DNA of 64,000 nt from Parelaphostrongylus tenuis. Taxonomy: Eukaryota > Nematoda > Chromadorea > Rhabditida > Metastrongylidae. A program made the position numbers and the translations under genes. Under the pieces are notes generated by a model. That model searched no databases. It was given only the letters and a program-made list of their open reading frames with translations, and was not told where the DNA came from. Where the stretch lies: NCBI GenBank assembly GCA_019055375.1, contig JAHQIW010000979.1, positions 1 to 64,000 on the forward strand, written 5' to 3'. Below, piece after piece: positions 12,146 to 24,445 of this stretch; position 1 is the stretch's first letter, and every line of letters begins with the position of its first letter.

Positions 12146-12226
12146 TGTAGTACTTTGAGTAAATCTGCTCAATCTACTTTGAGTAAATCTGTACACTGTA
12201 GTACTTTGCACTTGGAGTAAATCTAT
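12146..12226. repeat. Short tandem duplication private to the left arm
   Basis: The unit 'ctttgagtaaatctg' appears at about 12153 and 12177, and as 'cttggagtaaatcta' near 12211, interleaved with 'cactgtagtacttt' twice. The right arm (about 20570-20620) has a single, unduplicated version, so the expansion happened after the inverted duplication. Confidence 0.6.
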
Positions 12227-12427
12227 GCATCACATGCGTCGCGCATTATCGCGCTTATATTCTGCATAGCGTAAATCTTGGAGTTTTGAAGAGTGTGTTT
12301 TGTTTTTTGAAAGTTCTTCTACAATTCTATAGAAAAAGATTGGGTTTTTGTTAATCTAATAACATATAGCATGTTTTTATGCATTTTTACGAGGTCTAGT
12401 ACGGCACTTGTACAGCACTAGACAGCT

Positions 12428-12470
12428 GGCGTTTCGCCCTTGCAGGCTCCTCAGTAGCAAGGAGCCTTCC
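12428..12470 (-). other. Hammerhead-like stem-loop, left-arm copy
   Basis: On the minus strand CTGAGGA (12448-12454) is followed by GCC, a 6-nt loop, GGC and GAAAC, which is the arrangement of a hammerhead ribozyme core. The partner is at 20347-20402. The pairing expected for stem III is poorer here than in the right arm. A competing hairpin (GGCTCC...GGAGCC) overlaps it. Confidence 0.35.
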
Positions 12471-15127
12471 GGTTCAGCCGATCCCTTGGAGGAGTATGCA
12501 GCACTACTTACAAAGGAACTGACGGCGATTTGTTAGATCACCTGGTATCGAGTGATCAAGAGTAGAATTTTGTTTCATACATCCATATTTCTAGAAAGAC
12601 ACATGTTGTTCTCTTGAATGTTCAATACCCATTTCAACGTTGCTAACGACCAAGTAGTAAGCGTTTATTCAGAAAAAATGGTCACCTGAAAAAATCTGCC
12701 GATAACAGGAAAGAACCTGTCTTTGATATAACACTTTACTCAAAAGGCAAATTTTTTACGTTAGCTGATATCGAACAGTGAGGTGAACGAATGGATCAAC
12801 AAAGGAGGAGTATTCTTCGTCTTGATTCCATTAGAATCACATAGGAGCCACATTCACTGAGAACGAAAAGCTATCATGTGACCTTGACTGGAGCCACCCA
12901 GAGGATTGCGAAACTTATGGGTTCACTTTGCAGCGTCTTCAGTGGTAAAATACGATGTTTCAAGCAGGTGTATTGCCCATTCCTACCGAGAAACAACGCT
13001 GTCTTATATACTTCTTAGATTAGTGATTTGCGTGAGGCTGTTATAAAACTTGTCGTGGGCGATGTCTCGATTTCTTAGCCTCCTTCGTAGCTGCAGTGAG
13101 TCAAACCAACTGTTTAAAGCTATTCATTCGCAAAGTCTTTGTCCTAAAGCAAAGAAATCTGAAAGCCTATAGTCATATTAGAGATTTTGCTAAAGTGTGT
13201 AAAATCATCAATCGAAGAAAATTTTGATTGAATTTGTTTATGATGTTTAATTTGATTCTTGAAATTTTTCCTCATTACAGAGAACAATATCATTATTGAA
13301 GTTCTATGATTCGAGAAATTCTGGAATTAACTGCAGCATAAATGTACACGATTAAATCATCAGCGTAAGCAAGTCATAAGAAAAGGCAGCATGCCATGCG
13401 CAATGTAAATTCAGGAATCTCCAAGAATTTTCAAGGATTCTAGGCTTTTGGGAGAGTTTTTATATAGCCATCCTAAATCTTTGAAATTAAAACAACTTTT
13501 TCTCAAGAAATATACCGATATAATTGAAACAACACTAGACCTTGTCTATGCCAAGCAAACATTCAAACATCAAGCTTGATTAAGAACAATTTTTGTTTGC
13601 AGTGATTTACAAGCTTACGAAATATTTCATGTTGCGTTTAATACTGAACTACAAGCATGCTTTCAGAAAATACCGTTCTCAAAGCAACCCTGTCACAAAA
13701 TTTCAAGGCTGTCTTAATCCCAAAAATGTAGCCTAACCGAATATCACGAGGTGTTTAGCATCTTAGCTGCGATTATCGTTTGAAAAGATAGTTGTACTGT
13801 CTCGAAATGCAAGAACATTCATAGAGCAATTGCTCGTCATTACTACAGAAGATTGACGTATAATATATTCTCCATACATGTATTTGAATCCGGGTAACGT
13901 GTGTTTGTTTGTTTAAGCAAGGCCTATTGGTTAGATATCTAGAGCATGAGGCGCACCATCGTACCATACTTACCGGTACCACGCTGTCTGGCTCAATCAA
14001 ATTGAAATCCCTCTAAGCTACGGTCGGTAATTTTACAAAACAGTTTAAATCAACTAAACCGTTTATCAAAGTCGACTTACTAACGTTTGATGCGCTGTAG
14101 TAGATTACATAGGGACCTCAAGATGAGGGAACAATATAGTTGCTTCATCAGAATAGCAAGCCATGTCTTTAAATTCTTTACAGAAAATCGGGCAACATTA
14201 CCATCATGTTTAACAAATAAGTTCTAGTTTAAGGTTTTGGTTGAAAAACTCATTATTATTTATTAAAATTAGATTCATTACGTAGTTTTATTAGTATAAT
14301 TTCTCACACGATGCTGACACAGTAGATTACCAACAAGATAAACATCCTCAAGGTAATATCTAGCTCCAATTATTCACTGTCTTGAAAAGAATGCTTGGTT
14401 CTGTGAAGATTTGTTTTGTGAGAGTTTCTGACGCTGTAACAAAACGCTGTCTTACGCTTTGGTAACTGAGCTTTCACGGCTAGAACAGTAATGCAATAAC
14501 GATATAATCTACATCACCCGCCGGTTCGTTCATCATAAAATGGCCCGAACATGCTCTGTTGAATTTTCCTATGTACCATGTCATGTAAAAATAGTTCGAT
14601 GGATTCTCGCCACCTCAAGAATGCCCTGAACAACATATCTTTCTTCTAAGCTTTCGTGGAGAAAATTCATTACTGAATTGATAATGTATCTGTTGTGCTT
14701 TTGACATCCCAAATGAGACCAGTTTGTAACGGCTCTGGCCGATCGATTGTGATTGAAACGCGATAAGTGTCCGGACACCTTATCTTCTATAGGCTAGGAT
14801 GTACAGCGACGTCCTTGAATAATATTCCTTGACTCAGTTCATAGTTTCGAATCCTTTCTCTCATTGCGAAAAACGGGATACTTCGAGCATCGACATTTCG
14901 ACTGCGCATTCAATAACATTAAGTGCTCCTTGGTTCTTTTCCCATTGTGACTCATTTATTTGTGAACGTCTTCTTTTTCCTTTGTAATTTCCCACCAAGT
15001 ATTTGATAGTCACTTGCAAGTTTAAGTTTCGATGATTTCAAATTCGCTTGTTTCAATAGGCAGCAGAAGTAGTGAGAATAAAATTGAGCTTCACATGTGG
15101 CGCATATTAGTGCGTTTATTTCGGTTA

Positions 15128-15733
15128 TTGTTTAAGAATTTTTTCTCCGTTTCGTAAAATTTGTTTGGGTTTTTTGTATTGAGAATTATAGAAGAAATTC
15201 AGGCTATCGTTTGTGAAGTGGTGCCCCATGGGCGAGTGAATGTGACGTTCGTCGCGACGAGCGCGGGACCTAATGGCACTCCTCAACACTTCTCTGGCAG
15301 TCAACAACGACCGTTCCATGAACATCATAGCCAGGCCATTCTCGAGACTGCTAGGAGATGTGCTCAACCAGTATTTTGCGAAGATCAAGAAGAAGACGAA
15401 AAAACGATTGAATAGCAGAAGTATTTAGATCCGCACAATGCAAAAATTCTATAGAAAACGGATAGAAAGTGTCAAAGGGAAGAATTTGTGAGCTTAGGTT
15501 TTCCGTTTTCATTTATATTGTCAATGAACCCGCTACTAAGCCTAAGCCTGAGCAGCTTAAACCTGAGCACAAAAGGCATATGAAGATGTAAAGAAATTTT
15601 GGAGTATCAGAATTATACGTTTTGCCATTTCAAAGTGGCGAAGAAAGTTCCAAAATCAAATAACAGAAATCGAGAATTGCATGTGAATGTTGTTGCGCAA
15701 ACTACCAAGGGTCAAAAAAAAGGGCGATCCTGA
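15128..15733. mobile_element. Left-arm-specific insertion of about 600 bp
   Basis: The right arm reads directly across this point (about 17318-17332). In the left arm the matching flanks 'gcgtttatttcggtta' and 'gttgtgaacgtaatgttctt' are separated by about 600 bp. A block inside (15525-15575, 'aacccgctactaagcc' to 'gagcacaaaa') resembles 37350-37400, so it is probably a dispersed element. No clean target duplication is visible. The overlapping open frames on both strands (15125-15415) have no recognised domain. Confidence 0.55.
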
Positions 15734-16129
15734 GTTGTGAACGTAATGTTCTTATCGCTCATTCAGTGTCCATGATTGGTTACAGAACTGTCGAGATTTG
15801 TGCGATCGAATGTGTACCCAAAATGTGGTGCAAGGCCATCTACAAATCCTAGCCGTGTAAAACAAACACTCTGAGCATTATGAGTATGAAACGCAATTGT
15901 TTTTTACTGTCTCATTACTCTGAAAAGAATTTCAGAAAAAGTAGAGTTTTAAAATCTACAAAATTTAAGTCATCAAATGCTTTGCTGAAGGTCTAAAGAA
16001 CAATCGGGAAAGGCCTTGTCATTAAACAGTGAGCGGACGGGTGCCGATTAGGATGAAGAATCTGATCTTACATCCTGCCTACGTAGCGAACAGATTTCCG
16101 CATCAGAAGTGTAAAAGGAAGGATAAACT

Positions 16130-16960
16130 CTGAGTAGAAAGCTAAGCATGGAGTCAGATTTTTTTTTCGCTCCGCTGTATTCTCCATGGTCTCAGTCAAA
16201 CCCCTCGCTTCCTCCTACTGAACCCTGGAGCTAGATCGATCATCATGTTTACTTCTCAACATGGATAGACGTGACCGGAGCATTCAAAGATATTCATTCC
16301 ATCGAGAGTGAAGGAGTGTAAGTTCGTTCCCCAAAACAATGCTTCCGTTGGATTTAGTTAAAAACTGATCTTTTAACAGGCGGTATCGGTCAAAGTTCGT
16401 CGTGCCAGTCTGATGCTTAGTGCCATAAGAGTCATGTCAGCAGCGAAGCGAACATGATGTAATTGTAGACCGTCGGTAATTACTCTCATGTTATCACATT
16501 TTAATGTTCTCATGACATGTTGGAGGGCATCAGTCAATAATTTTGGCAAGATAACATCACCTTGTCAAACTCTTTTCCTTATATCGATAGTAATATCGTG
16601 GTGGAATGGTGATGTTTTGGTTACTGTGAAATTCTATTCTGCTCAAGAAAATCATCATGTACCAAGCAGTAATGTCCTGGTATCCCACAGCTCTTATGGC
16701 CGCTTCTGCTTCAACTAAATCAAAGGCTTTCTTCAAATTGAAAAAAAATGAAACAGAACGATCTCTTGTACTCTCACAAAACTTGAAGAAGTCTTGTTAT
16801 TGTGTGGATGTGGTCTATAGTACTGAGTACTTTTCGAAAATTCTGTTTGTTCACATGGATGTAATTTGTACAGCGTTCTGTCAATTCTGTTCAAGATGAC
16901 TCGAGTCAAGAGATTTTGAGCATCGAACAACAAGCAGATTGGGTGATAACTGGATGTATC
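16130..16960 (-). mobile_element. RTE-clade reverse transcriptase fragment forming the palindrome spacer
   Basis: Minus-strand translation in several frames gives, in order, 'NFRKVLSTIDHIHTITRL', 'VEAEAAIRAVG', a KRG..QGD-like region, 'LQLHHVRFAADMTLMAL' (the FADD catalytic block, here FAAD) and 'GMNIFECSGHVYP'. The last block is 'IDLAPGFSRRKRG'. This is the normal N-to-C order of an RTE reverse transcriptase. Frameshifts, stops and the lost first catalytic Asp make it inactive. It sits exactly between the two arms and is not duplicated in them. Confidence 0.8.
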
Positions 16961-18050
16961 GTGAAGGTTTTCCTTTAGTACACTTCTGCTGCGGAAATTT
17001 GTTCGCTACGCAGGCAGGATGTAAGAGTAGGTTCTTCACGCTAATCAGGATCCCTCCGCTTGCCCTTTGATGACAAAGCCTTTTCCGATTGTTCTTTAGA
17101 CTTTAAGTAATCATTTGATTACTTAAATTTCAAAGATTTCAAACGCTTTTCCTAAAATTTTTCTTAGAGTGCTGAGGCAGTAAGAATACGATTGCGTTTC
17201 ATACTCACAACGCTCAAAGTGCTTGTTTTACACGGCTAGGATTTGTAGATGACCTTGCACCAGATTTTGAGTACACATTCGCTCGCAAATCTCGGCACTT
17301 ACTGTACGAGCGTTAAGAACATTACCTTCAACTAACCGAAATACACGCAATAACGTGCCCCACATGTGAAGCTCGATTTTCTTCTCACTACTATTTGGCC
17401 TATTCAAAACAAGCGCATTCTAAAATCATCAAAGCTTGAGCTTCCGAGAGGCTATCAAAAACTTGGTGAGAAGTTGCTACCTAGGAAAAAGACGACGTTC
17501 GCAAATAACTCAGTCTCGATGGAGAAAGAACCAAAGAACACTTGATGTTATTGAATGCGCAGTCGAAAGGTCGATGCCCGGAGAATCCCGTTTTTCACAA
17601 TGAGAGAAAGGTTTCGAAGTTATGAACTAAGTCAAGGATTATTATTCAAGGACGTCGTTATACATCTTAGCCTGTAGAAGGTAAGGTGTCCGAACACTTA
17701 ATGCGTTTCAATCACAATCGATTGGCGAGAACCGTTACAAACTGGTCTCATTTGGGAGGTCAAACGAACAACAGGGAAATTATCAACTCAGTAGTGAGAT
17801 TTTCCTCACAATAACTTACAGGAAAGACATGATGTTCAGCGCATTCTTGCGGCGGCGAGGATCCATTGGCTGTTTTTGCATACTATGAGATTGAAGAAAT
17901 TTTCTCAGAGCCTCTTCGGGCCATTTTATGAACGAACGAATCGGCGCCAAAAACTGCCTTGAGAAAGTTATGCTTGAGAAGTTTATCCTGCTGGTAATCT
18001 ACCGTATCAGCATCGTCGCGAGGAATCATACCAATAATACTACGCAATGA

Positions 18051-18507
18051 TTTGATCTGATCAGGATATGACATATTTTGAGCCATAGGTTTAGCGCTAT
18101 ATAGGCGCCTATTTCGTCCTTATTGGGACTCATCAGTAGCACCCTCCCTCGGTTCTGTCAATCCCTTGAGGTGAAAATAATCCTCTAAAGGAACCGACGC
18201 CGAGTAAAATTAAGCACCCAAAGTAGGATGATGGTATTTACCTGACTTTGTGGTGACCGGCAGTCGAGTTCACGGCTTTTAAAATGAACTATACTTCTGC
18301 TATCGACTGCTTTATTACAGACCCGCTCAAAATGATTTGATCTGATAAGGATATGACATATTTTGAGCCTTAGGTCTAGTGCTATATAGGTGCCTATTTC
18401 GTCCTATTGGTGCCTATATAGCACTAGACCTATGGCTCAAAATATGTCATATCCTCATCAGATCAACTCATTTTAAGCGGGCCTGTAAAAAAGCAGTCGA
18501 TAGCAGA
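18051..18507. mobile_element. Foldback insertion with 12-bp target duplication
   Basis: ACTACGCAATGA occurs at 18039-18050 and again at 18508-18519. Between them lies 457 bp that is absent from the left arm, which shows a single diverged copy (near 14273-14285, reverse complement) and is therefore an empty site. The last 210 bp (18297-18507) are a near-perfect palindrome with arms of about 105 bp. The first 65 bp (18051-18117) repeat one arm. No transposase is present; the superfamily is not identified. Confidence 0.8.
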
Positions 18508-20339
18508 ACTACGCAATGAATCTAAACTTTACCCAAAACCTTGAAGTACAACTCATTTTGACACATGATAGTAATGCTGTCCATTTTCCTATGAAGAAAT
18601 AAAAGATATGTCTTGCTACTCTGATCAAGTAACTATATTGTTCCTTCATCTCGAGGTACCTATGTAATCTATTACAGCGCGACAAACGTGAGCAATGAGC
18701 TTTGATAAGCGGTTCAGTTGATTTGCATTGTTTTGTAAAATTGCCGACCGTAGCCTTAGAGGGATTACCAGTTTGACTGAGCCAGACAGCGTGGTACCGG
18801 TAAGTATGGTACGATGGTGAGCCTCATGCTCTAGATATCTAACCAGTAGGCCTCGCTCAAATAAGCAAACACACGTTTACCCGGATTCAAATACATGTGT
18901 GGATAATGTATATAGGTCAATCTTCTGTAGTAATGACGAGCAATTGCTCAATGAATGTTCTTGCATTTCGAGACGGTACAATTATCTCTTCAAACGATAT
19001 TCGCAGATCAGCTGCTAAACACCTCGTGATATTCGGCCAGGCTACATTTCTTTGGATTCAAACAGCCTTGCCATTTTGTGGCAGAGTTGCTATGAGAACG
19101 GTATTTTCTGAAAGCCATAGTTTGTAGTTTAGTATTAAAGGCATACATAACGAGATATTTCGTAAACTTGTTAATCTCTGTAGACAAAGATTTTCTACTT
19201 AATGCCCGATGTTTGTGGTTCTGTTTGGCTTGGCAAGGTCTAGTGTTGTTTCAATTATATCGGTATCTTTCTTTGTAAAAGAAATTTTTTTTCAAATATT
19301 CAAGTTGGCTATATGAAAACTCTCCCAAAAGGCTAGAATCCTTAAATTGGCGGAGACTGCTAAATATACAGTGCGCACGTGCATGCTGCCTTTTCTTATG
19401 ACTTGCGACTTCCAACACTTTCACTGATGATTTAATCGTGTACATTTATGCTGCAGTTAACCCAGAATTCCTCGAATCATAGAATTTCAATAATGACGTT
19501 GTTCTCTATATTGAGGAAAATTTTCAGGAAACCAAATAAACATCATCGACAAAATCAATCAAAATTTTCTTTGATTGATGATCTTACACACTTTTCACAA
19601 AATCTTTAGTATGACTATTGCTTCAGATTTCTTTGCTTTATTCGAAGTGACTATGACGAAGACTTGGCGAATGAATAGCTTTGGACAATTGATTTGACTC
19701 ATTGCAGCTGCGAAAGAGGCTAAGAAATCGAGACATCGCCCACGACAAAGTTTTTATAACAGCCCCACGCGAATCACTAATGTAAGAAGTATATATGACA
19801 GCGCTGTTTCTGGTAGGAATGGACAATGCACCTACTTGAAATATCGTATTTTACATTGAAGACGCTGCAATGTGCCTCAACCCATAAGTTTCATATTCCT
19901 CTGGGTGGCTCCACTCAAGGTCACATGATACCTTTTCGTTCTCAGTGAATGCGGCTCCTATGTGATTCTAATGGAATCGAGACGAGGAATACTATTCCTT
20001 TGTTGATCCATTTGTTCACCTCACTGTTCGATATCAGTTAACGTAAAAACTTTGCCTTTTGAGTAATGTGTTATAACAAAGACAGGTTTTTTCCTGTTAT
20101 CGGCAGATTTTTTTCAAGGAACCTTTTTTTCTGAACAAACGCTTTCTACTTGGTCGTTAACAACGTTGCAATCGTTATTAAGCTTTCAAGAGAAGAACGT
20201 TATCTTTCTAGAAATACAGTGTGTGAAACAAAAGTCTACTCTTTATCACTCGATATCAGGTGACCTAATAATTCGCCGTCAATTCCTTCATAAGTAGCGC
20301 TATATACTCCCACAAGGGATCGGCTGAACCGAAGAGCTC

Positions 20340-20410
20340 CTTGCTACTGAGGAGCCTGCAAGGGCGAAACGGCAGCTTGTCTACTGCTGTTTAAGCGCCG
20401 TATCAGACCT
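20340..20410 (+). other. Hammerhead-like stem-loop, right-arm copy
   Basis: CTGAGGA (20347-20353), stem II GCC/GGC around loop TGCAAG, then GAAA (20366-20369). Stem III can pair ACGGC (20369-20373) with GCCGT (20397-20401), extended by GCTT/AAGC, followed by A at 20402, the position expected for the cleavage nucleotide. Stem I pairing between 20402 onward and the bases before 20347 is only one base pair in the strict register. The core therefore looks right but a complete ribozyme is not shown. Confidence 0.4.
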
Positions 20411-22379
20411 CGTAAAATGCCTAAAAACAGGTTATCATGTTATTAGATTAACGAAAACCTACTCTTTTTCTATGGAATTGTAGGAAGACCTTTCAGAAAA
20501 CAAACACACTTTAAAACTCAAAGATTGCGCTATGCAGAATATAAGCGCGATAATGCGCGACGCATGTGAAGCATGGATATACTCCAAGTGCTACAGCGCT
20601 ATGAGAAGAATTTCTCTCAAAAAACACATTTTGATTTTTCCACGATTTCAGCTTACTACGTATTCTATTGGTAGTATATAGAGGTGCACAAATTTTCATT
20701 TGCTTCGGGGAATAATTTGAGAGGTTTACTGCCTATCAGTCAGGATTCTTGACTTCGCAAACAAGTGTGTTGTTGCCCAGGATCTCTGATAACTAATCCA
20801 AAAGCTATATCCTTTAGACCTATTGTAGTACAACTCTTCCTAGAATTTTCTTCTTTTGTAAAGTTCTTTCCGAGACGTATACAGATGCATAGTAAAATAG
20901 AAGCACATGTTTATCAATAGTTGTCATCGCATCCTCATCGGATACAAAGTGATAGCATTGTTTGCGATCATATAATAAGAAACACTGTAATTGAAATCTC
21001 TACAAGGAGCACAACTTAGAATGTTATTCCATACGTGTTTTTTATTTTCTTGTCTCTCAGCAACTGTGATAAATTTGGTGTAGAGGACAGCCCCTTGTTG
21101 ACTCGCGTCCTTCCTGAGGACTATCGCACTATTGCACTGTCGCAGTTATTCAGTGTGATATTCGCTTTGAGAACTATAAAACGGCTATCTCTGAAGTTAT
21201 TTTCTGATAGGTCCTTGAATTAAGCAGATACATTTGAATGCTTGATATATTTTGAGATGCTTACAGAGGATGGCTGCAAATGAAACCTTAACCTCAATCG
21301 AGAACACGTCTCCAGATGCGCGCAGTACCCTCATCGTCGGTGTTGCGTATATCTATCTTTCCACTCTTATTACTACTCAATAACTTGCTTTTTAACATGG
21401 TAATTGTTTTATTTCTCACGTTTTTTTACAATAGTCAGACTCAAGATCAAGCGTTGCGACGATTAGTGATTTTTGAGAAGAATAACAAACGAATTTCTAA
21501 GCAACTTTTTCAGACTTTACGCGTTAACAAACGAATTTCGCAAACTTCCTGCATTTCGATTAATGTTCTACGTTGGAAATCTCGAGTCTATTCAATTGTT
21601 CTGTCATGTTTTATAGTGGAATTCTCACCATATGGACAAGTATGAGCACTCATCTCCCATATCTTAATCGGGTTTGAAATCTTATCCTTTGTTGTTTAAC
21701 ACCATAATGTAATGTGGTGTTCACGAGGAATCAAGTAAATTCATCACACCTGATATTGCTCTTTATTGGCAAGGTTTTTTGATTTTCGGATCGCTGACAA
21801 GCTATACACCGGCATCATCAGGTCGAGTGGTCGCCAATGGTTTGGATCGAAGGGAGGTTTACCACCTTAAGACCTTTTTGGGATCTTTCGAAGATCATCT
21901 CAATTCTCCTAATGGTTTTAATTCGCAACTGAGTCTTGGCGATGTTCTACAACTCATCTTTATCTCAACGTGCTTGGAGAGGTGTCATAGGCGATAAAGA
22001 ATGTTGTTTTTTATTCTTAAAAAGCTCTACAGTCATCGGCGCCAGTAAAAGTTCAGCATGGGTGGGCCTTTTTCCTTTATCATTCATCACATCCCTGTAT
22101 CGCCTATTGGTAATCCGGAAAAAAGCCAGTGCAAATTCAGAATTTCCGTTGGCAGTGAAGGTGAGTATTACGATATGAAGAAAAGTGGAATCTGCCGTGT
22201 TCATTCCTCTTCAGGATTCTCAAAAGTACTTAAGCGTGATATTTTTGAAATTATACGACAACGATTGTTCTAGAGAGAAATGATTTTGGAGAATGTATTA
22301 GTGACGTACATGCAAGTTTGTTAGTTATAAATGACAATATTAATTTCATTTTTGAGCATTTGGCTATTTTTTCGTGTTT

Positions 22380-23440
22380 TCTGGCTATTTTATATCACAA
22401 AACTTATTTGATGCAGTTTTATTGCAAACACTCGAATGGCGATTCAGATTTCGCCTTAGGGCGATTAAATAAGAACCCAAATCTCAAAACGGTGTATCGA
22501 TGGATCTATTCCGACGAATTCAATCACAAGTACAATGCAGCCAAACGACTCAAAAACCTTAGTGGGGTATGAGACCATGGAAGTGTTTATGAGAGCACAA
22601 CACACGTTGGTTTCAACAATTTGGCCGTGGTGATTTCGCGCCAAAGAGGATGGATTGGATGCTTACCAGCAAGCATTAGCACTGACAGCATTAGCATTAG
22701 TTTCTAGAGCAAGTATGAAAGTTTACTGCTAGCACTAAAAGTATCAGAACTAATTGGAAGAACTTAGAAAATGCTGAAGTCGTAAAATTTGATAAACGAA
22801 TGCAGCACGTCAGTTATATCGAATGTCAGCCAGGGAAATTGCTGTTTTGTCACATCGCCGGTGCTTTTCTCTATAACCATAACGTCCTATTTCACGAGCA
22901 CATTGTGAACGTCTGATGAGAAGTGGATCTTCCACGAAAATCGACAGCGATAGGCTCTGTGATTGAACATCGGTGAAGCTCCATATCGTTTCTCAAAGAC
23001 AAAACCGCGCCACTACAAGATCATGCTATTTGATGATTGCTAACCGCTTCAATCCTGTGTTTCCTGAAAATTACTGCGGCTGCGCGCGTGATTAAGTACG
23101 CCCTACAACTCAGAAAATTTATAAGAAAATTTAGCGAGCGTGTCTTACATTGATCTAAAAAAGAACCAAATCTTTGCTGAGCTAATGCGCTGCAACAAAC
23201 TGTAATATCGACGTTGCAGAGATTGAATTGCGAGCTACAAAACTGGGTGCAGAAGTGTGTCGCATCCAGTTTACTCTCCAGAACACTCGACTTTCAGCCA
23301 CCACTTCTCCGAGCATTTCGACGGCTTCTTATATGAGCAAGACTTTGAAAACCTAGCTGAAGCTAAAAAAAATCATTTTGCGCCGGTAAAAACGTGTATA
23401 CTTTGTTTGCTTTCAAGGACTGATGATATTTATCTTTAAA
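22380..23440 (+). mobile_element. Mariner transposase pseudogene, right arm
   Basis: Plus-strand fragments in order are 'LKTVYRWIYSDEFNHKYN' (about 22490), a 'NNLAVVIS' segment, 'TSDEKWIFHENRQR' (about 22910-22950, with the first catalytic Asp) and a C-terminal 'HPVYSPEHSTFSHHFSEHFD' (23260-23320). The C-terminal block lacks the usual third catalytic Asp (TFSHHF in place of SDYHLF). Stops and frameshifts separate the pieces. Partner of 10100-11030. Confidence 0.7.
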
Positions 23441-23764
23441 TGGGATACATCCATTAAAAAATAAAGGTGGAAATTTGTGAAAAAATTTTCGAAGAATTTA
23501 GTGAATATTCACTTTCTTTAAATCACTAGAAAGAAAAATTTATGGAATACGTATCAATTAGCAGTTAGGTGACGAAACATCTTTAGGGTGGAATATTACT
23601 TTCATTTTTGTATTGCTTAGCGATTTGGATACTTCAGATGACTTTCTCAGAAGTCGTCTACAATCCAAGCAGGTAAAAAGTCTAGACATTCGTTTTTGAG
23701 CAGTAAAACATGTTTCTCAACTATGTCTTTGATCTGTTTGTCTATCGATAGATATTTAGTGCAG

Positions 23765-24072
23765 ATGAGCGCATGTGGCACAAAGGTTAGAGGTGCTTTG
23801 CGGCTTTGAGTCGCACACAAGGTCGCTGGTTCGATTTTGCTCTATAGTTCGCCAAGCCTTCCCTACCTGCGAACTTGATAAATCGGTACCATAGTGGTCG
23901 CAGACTTGTTTGGGAGGATAGCAACATTAGCGTGATGCATAAGGAGGCCACCTCGAATCATCGTAAAGGCACAATGCACTCAGTGGCCTCAAACGGAGCT
24001 AGAAATAGAAAATCGATGCATGGCTCATCCTCAGGGATTGATCAATGCCGAGAGCTTCGTTTTTTATGAAGT
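23765..24072 (+). mobile_element. tRNA-derived SINE, copy 3 (right arm)
   Basis: This is the best preserved head of the family: A-box 'ggcacaaaggttagaggtgc' (23777-23796) and B-box 'ctggttcgattttgc' near 23827. The body contains 'ggtaccatagtggtcgcag', 'gggaggatagcaacattagc' and 'cactcagtggcctc'. The 3' end has 'cagggattgatcaatgccga'. Partner of 9480-9783. Confidence 0.75.
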
Positions 24073-24420
24073 AAAGTGTTTAGCGAAAGATTGATGAGAT
24101 AAACTTTTACATGGAAATCTTTAGGTGGTCATGGTCGTTCACGAATGGAGAAGGCTCCCGTATAGTTCAAAGTCTGTATTCATAATTTGTATGGTATTCA
24201 TTATAAGTACCTTCATTGTCTACATAGCGATTGCGGTGACTATATTCAAGGTTTGTTCGTTCAATAAGAGAATTTTTTCTTTTATTTTCCACTCTATTCA
24301 ATGACTTCGAGTGCGGAACACACTGTGGATAGAGGTGCTATTAAAGCTTAGCTGTTCCATCACAACGTTTGACTAGCCAATTCCTCCACGCTTCTTCGTT
24401 TAGAATATCAGCAAGGAATT

Positions 24421-24445
24421 TGTGTGGCAAAGGATTTGCCACACA
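24421..24445. repeat. Perfect 11-bp hairpin, right arm
   Basis: TGTGTGGCAAA, loop GGA, TTTGCCACACA. Counterpart of 9096-9120. Confidence 0.8.

Larger units (their letters stand above)
4690..16130 (+). repeat. Left arm of a giant inverted duplication
   Basis: Read as reverse complement, this arm is collinear with 16960-29760. Paired positions found by eye include 4780/29700, 6600/26830, 7500/26000, 8600/24900, 9300/24250, 10200/23350, 10900/22650, 12450/20360, 13900/18850, 14700/17730 and 15830/17250. Identity looks like roughly 80-90%, with many small indels. The arm contains mariner remnants, one SINE, a receptor exon and hairpins. The outer limit is approximate, because similarity fades between 4690 and 4500. 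Confidence 0.9.

Noticed and set aside
15125..15415. Overlapping 84-87 codon frames on both strands
   Set aside because: Both lie inside a left-arm-specific insertion; mutual shadows with no recognised domain, and absent from the other arm.
17883..18086. 67-codon minus-strand frame as a gene
   Set aside because: The last third lies in the foldback insertion and the rest in arm sequence whose partner frame is not open; no domain.
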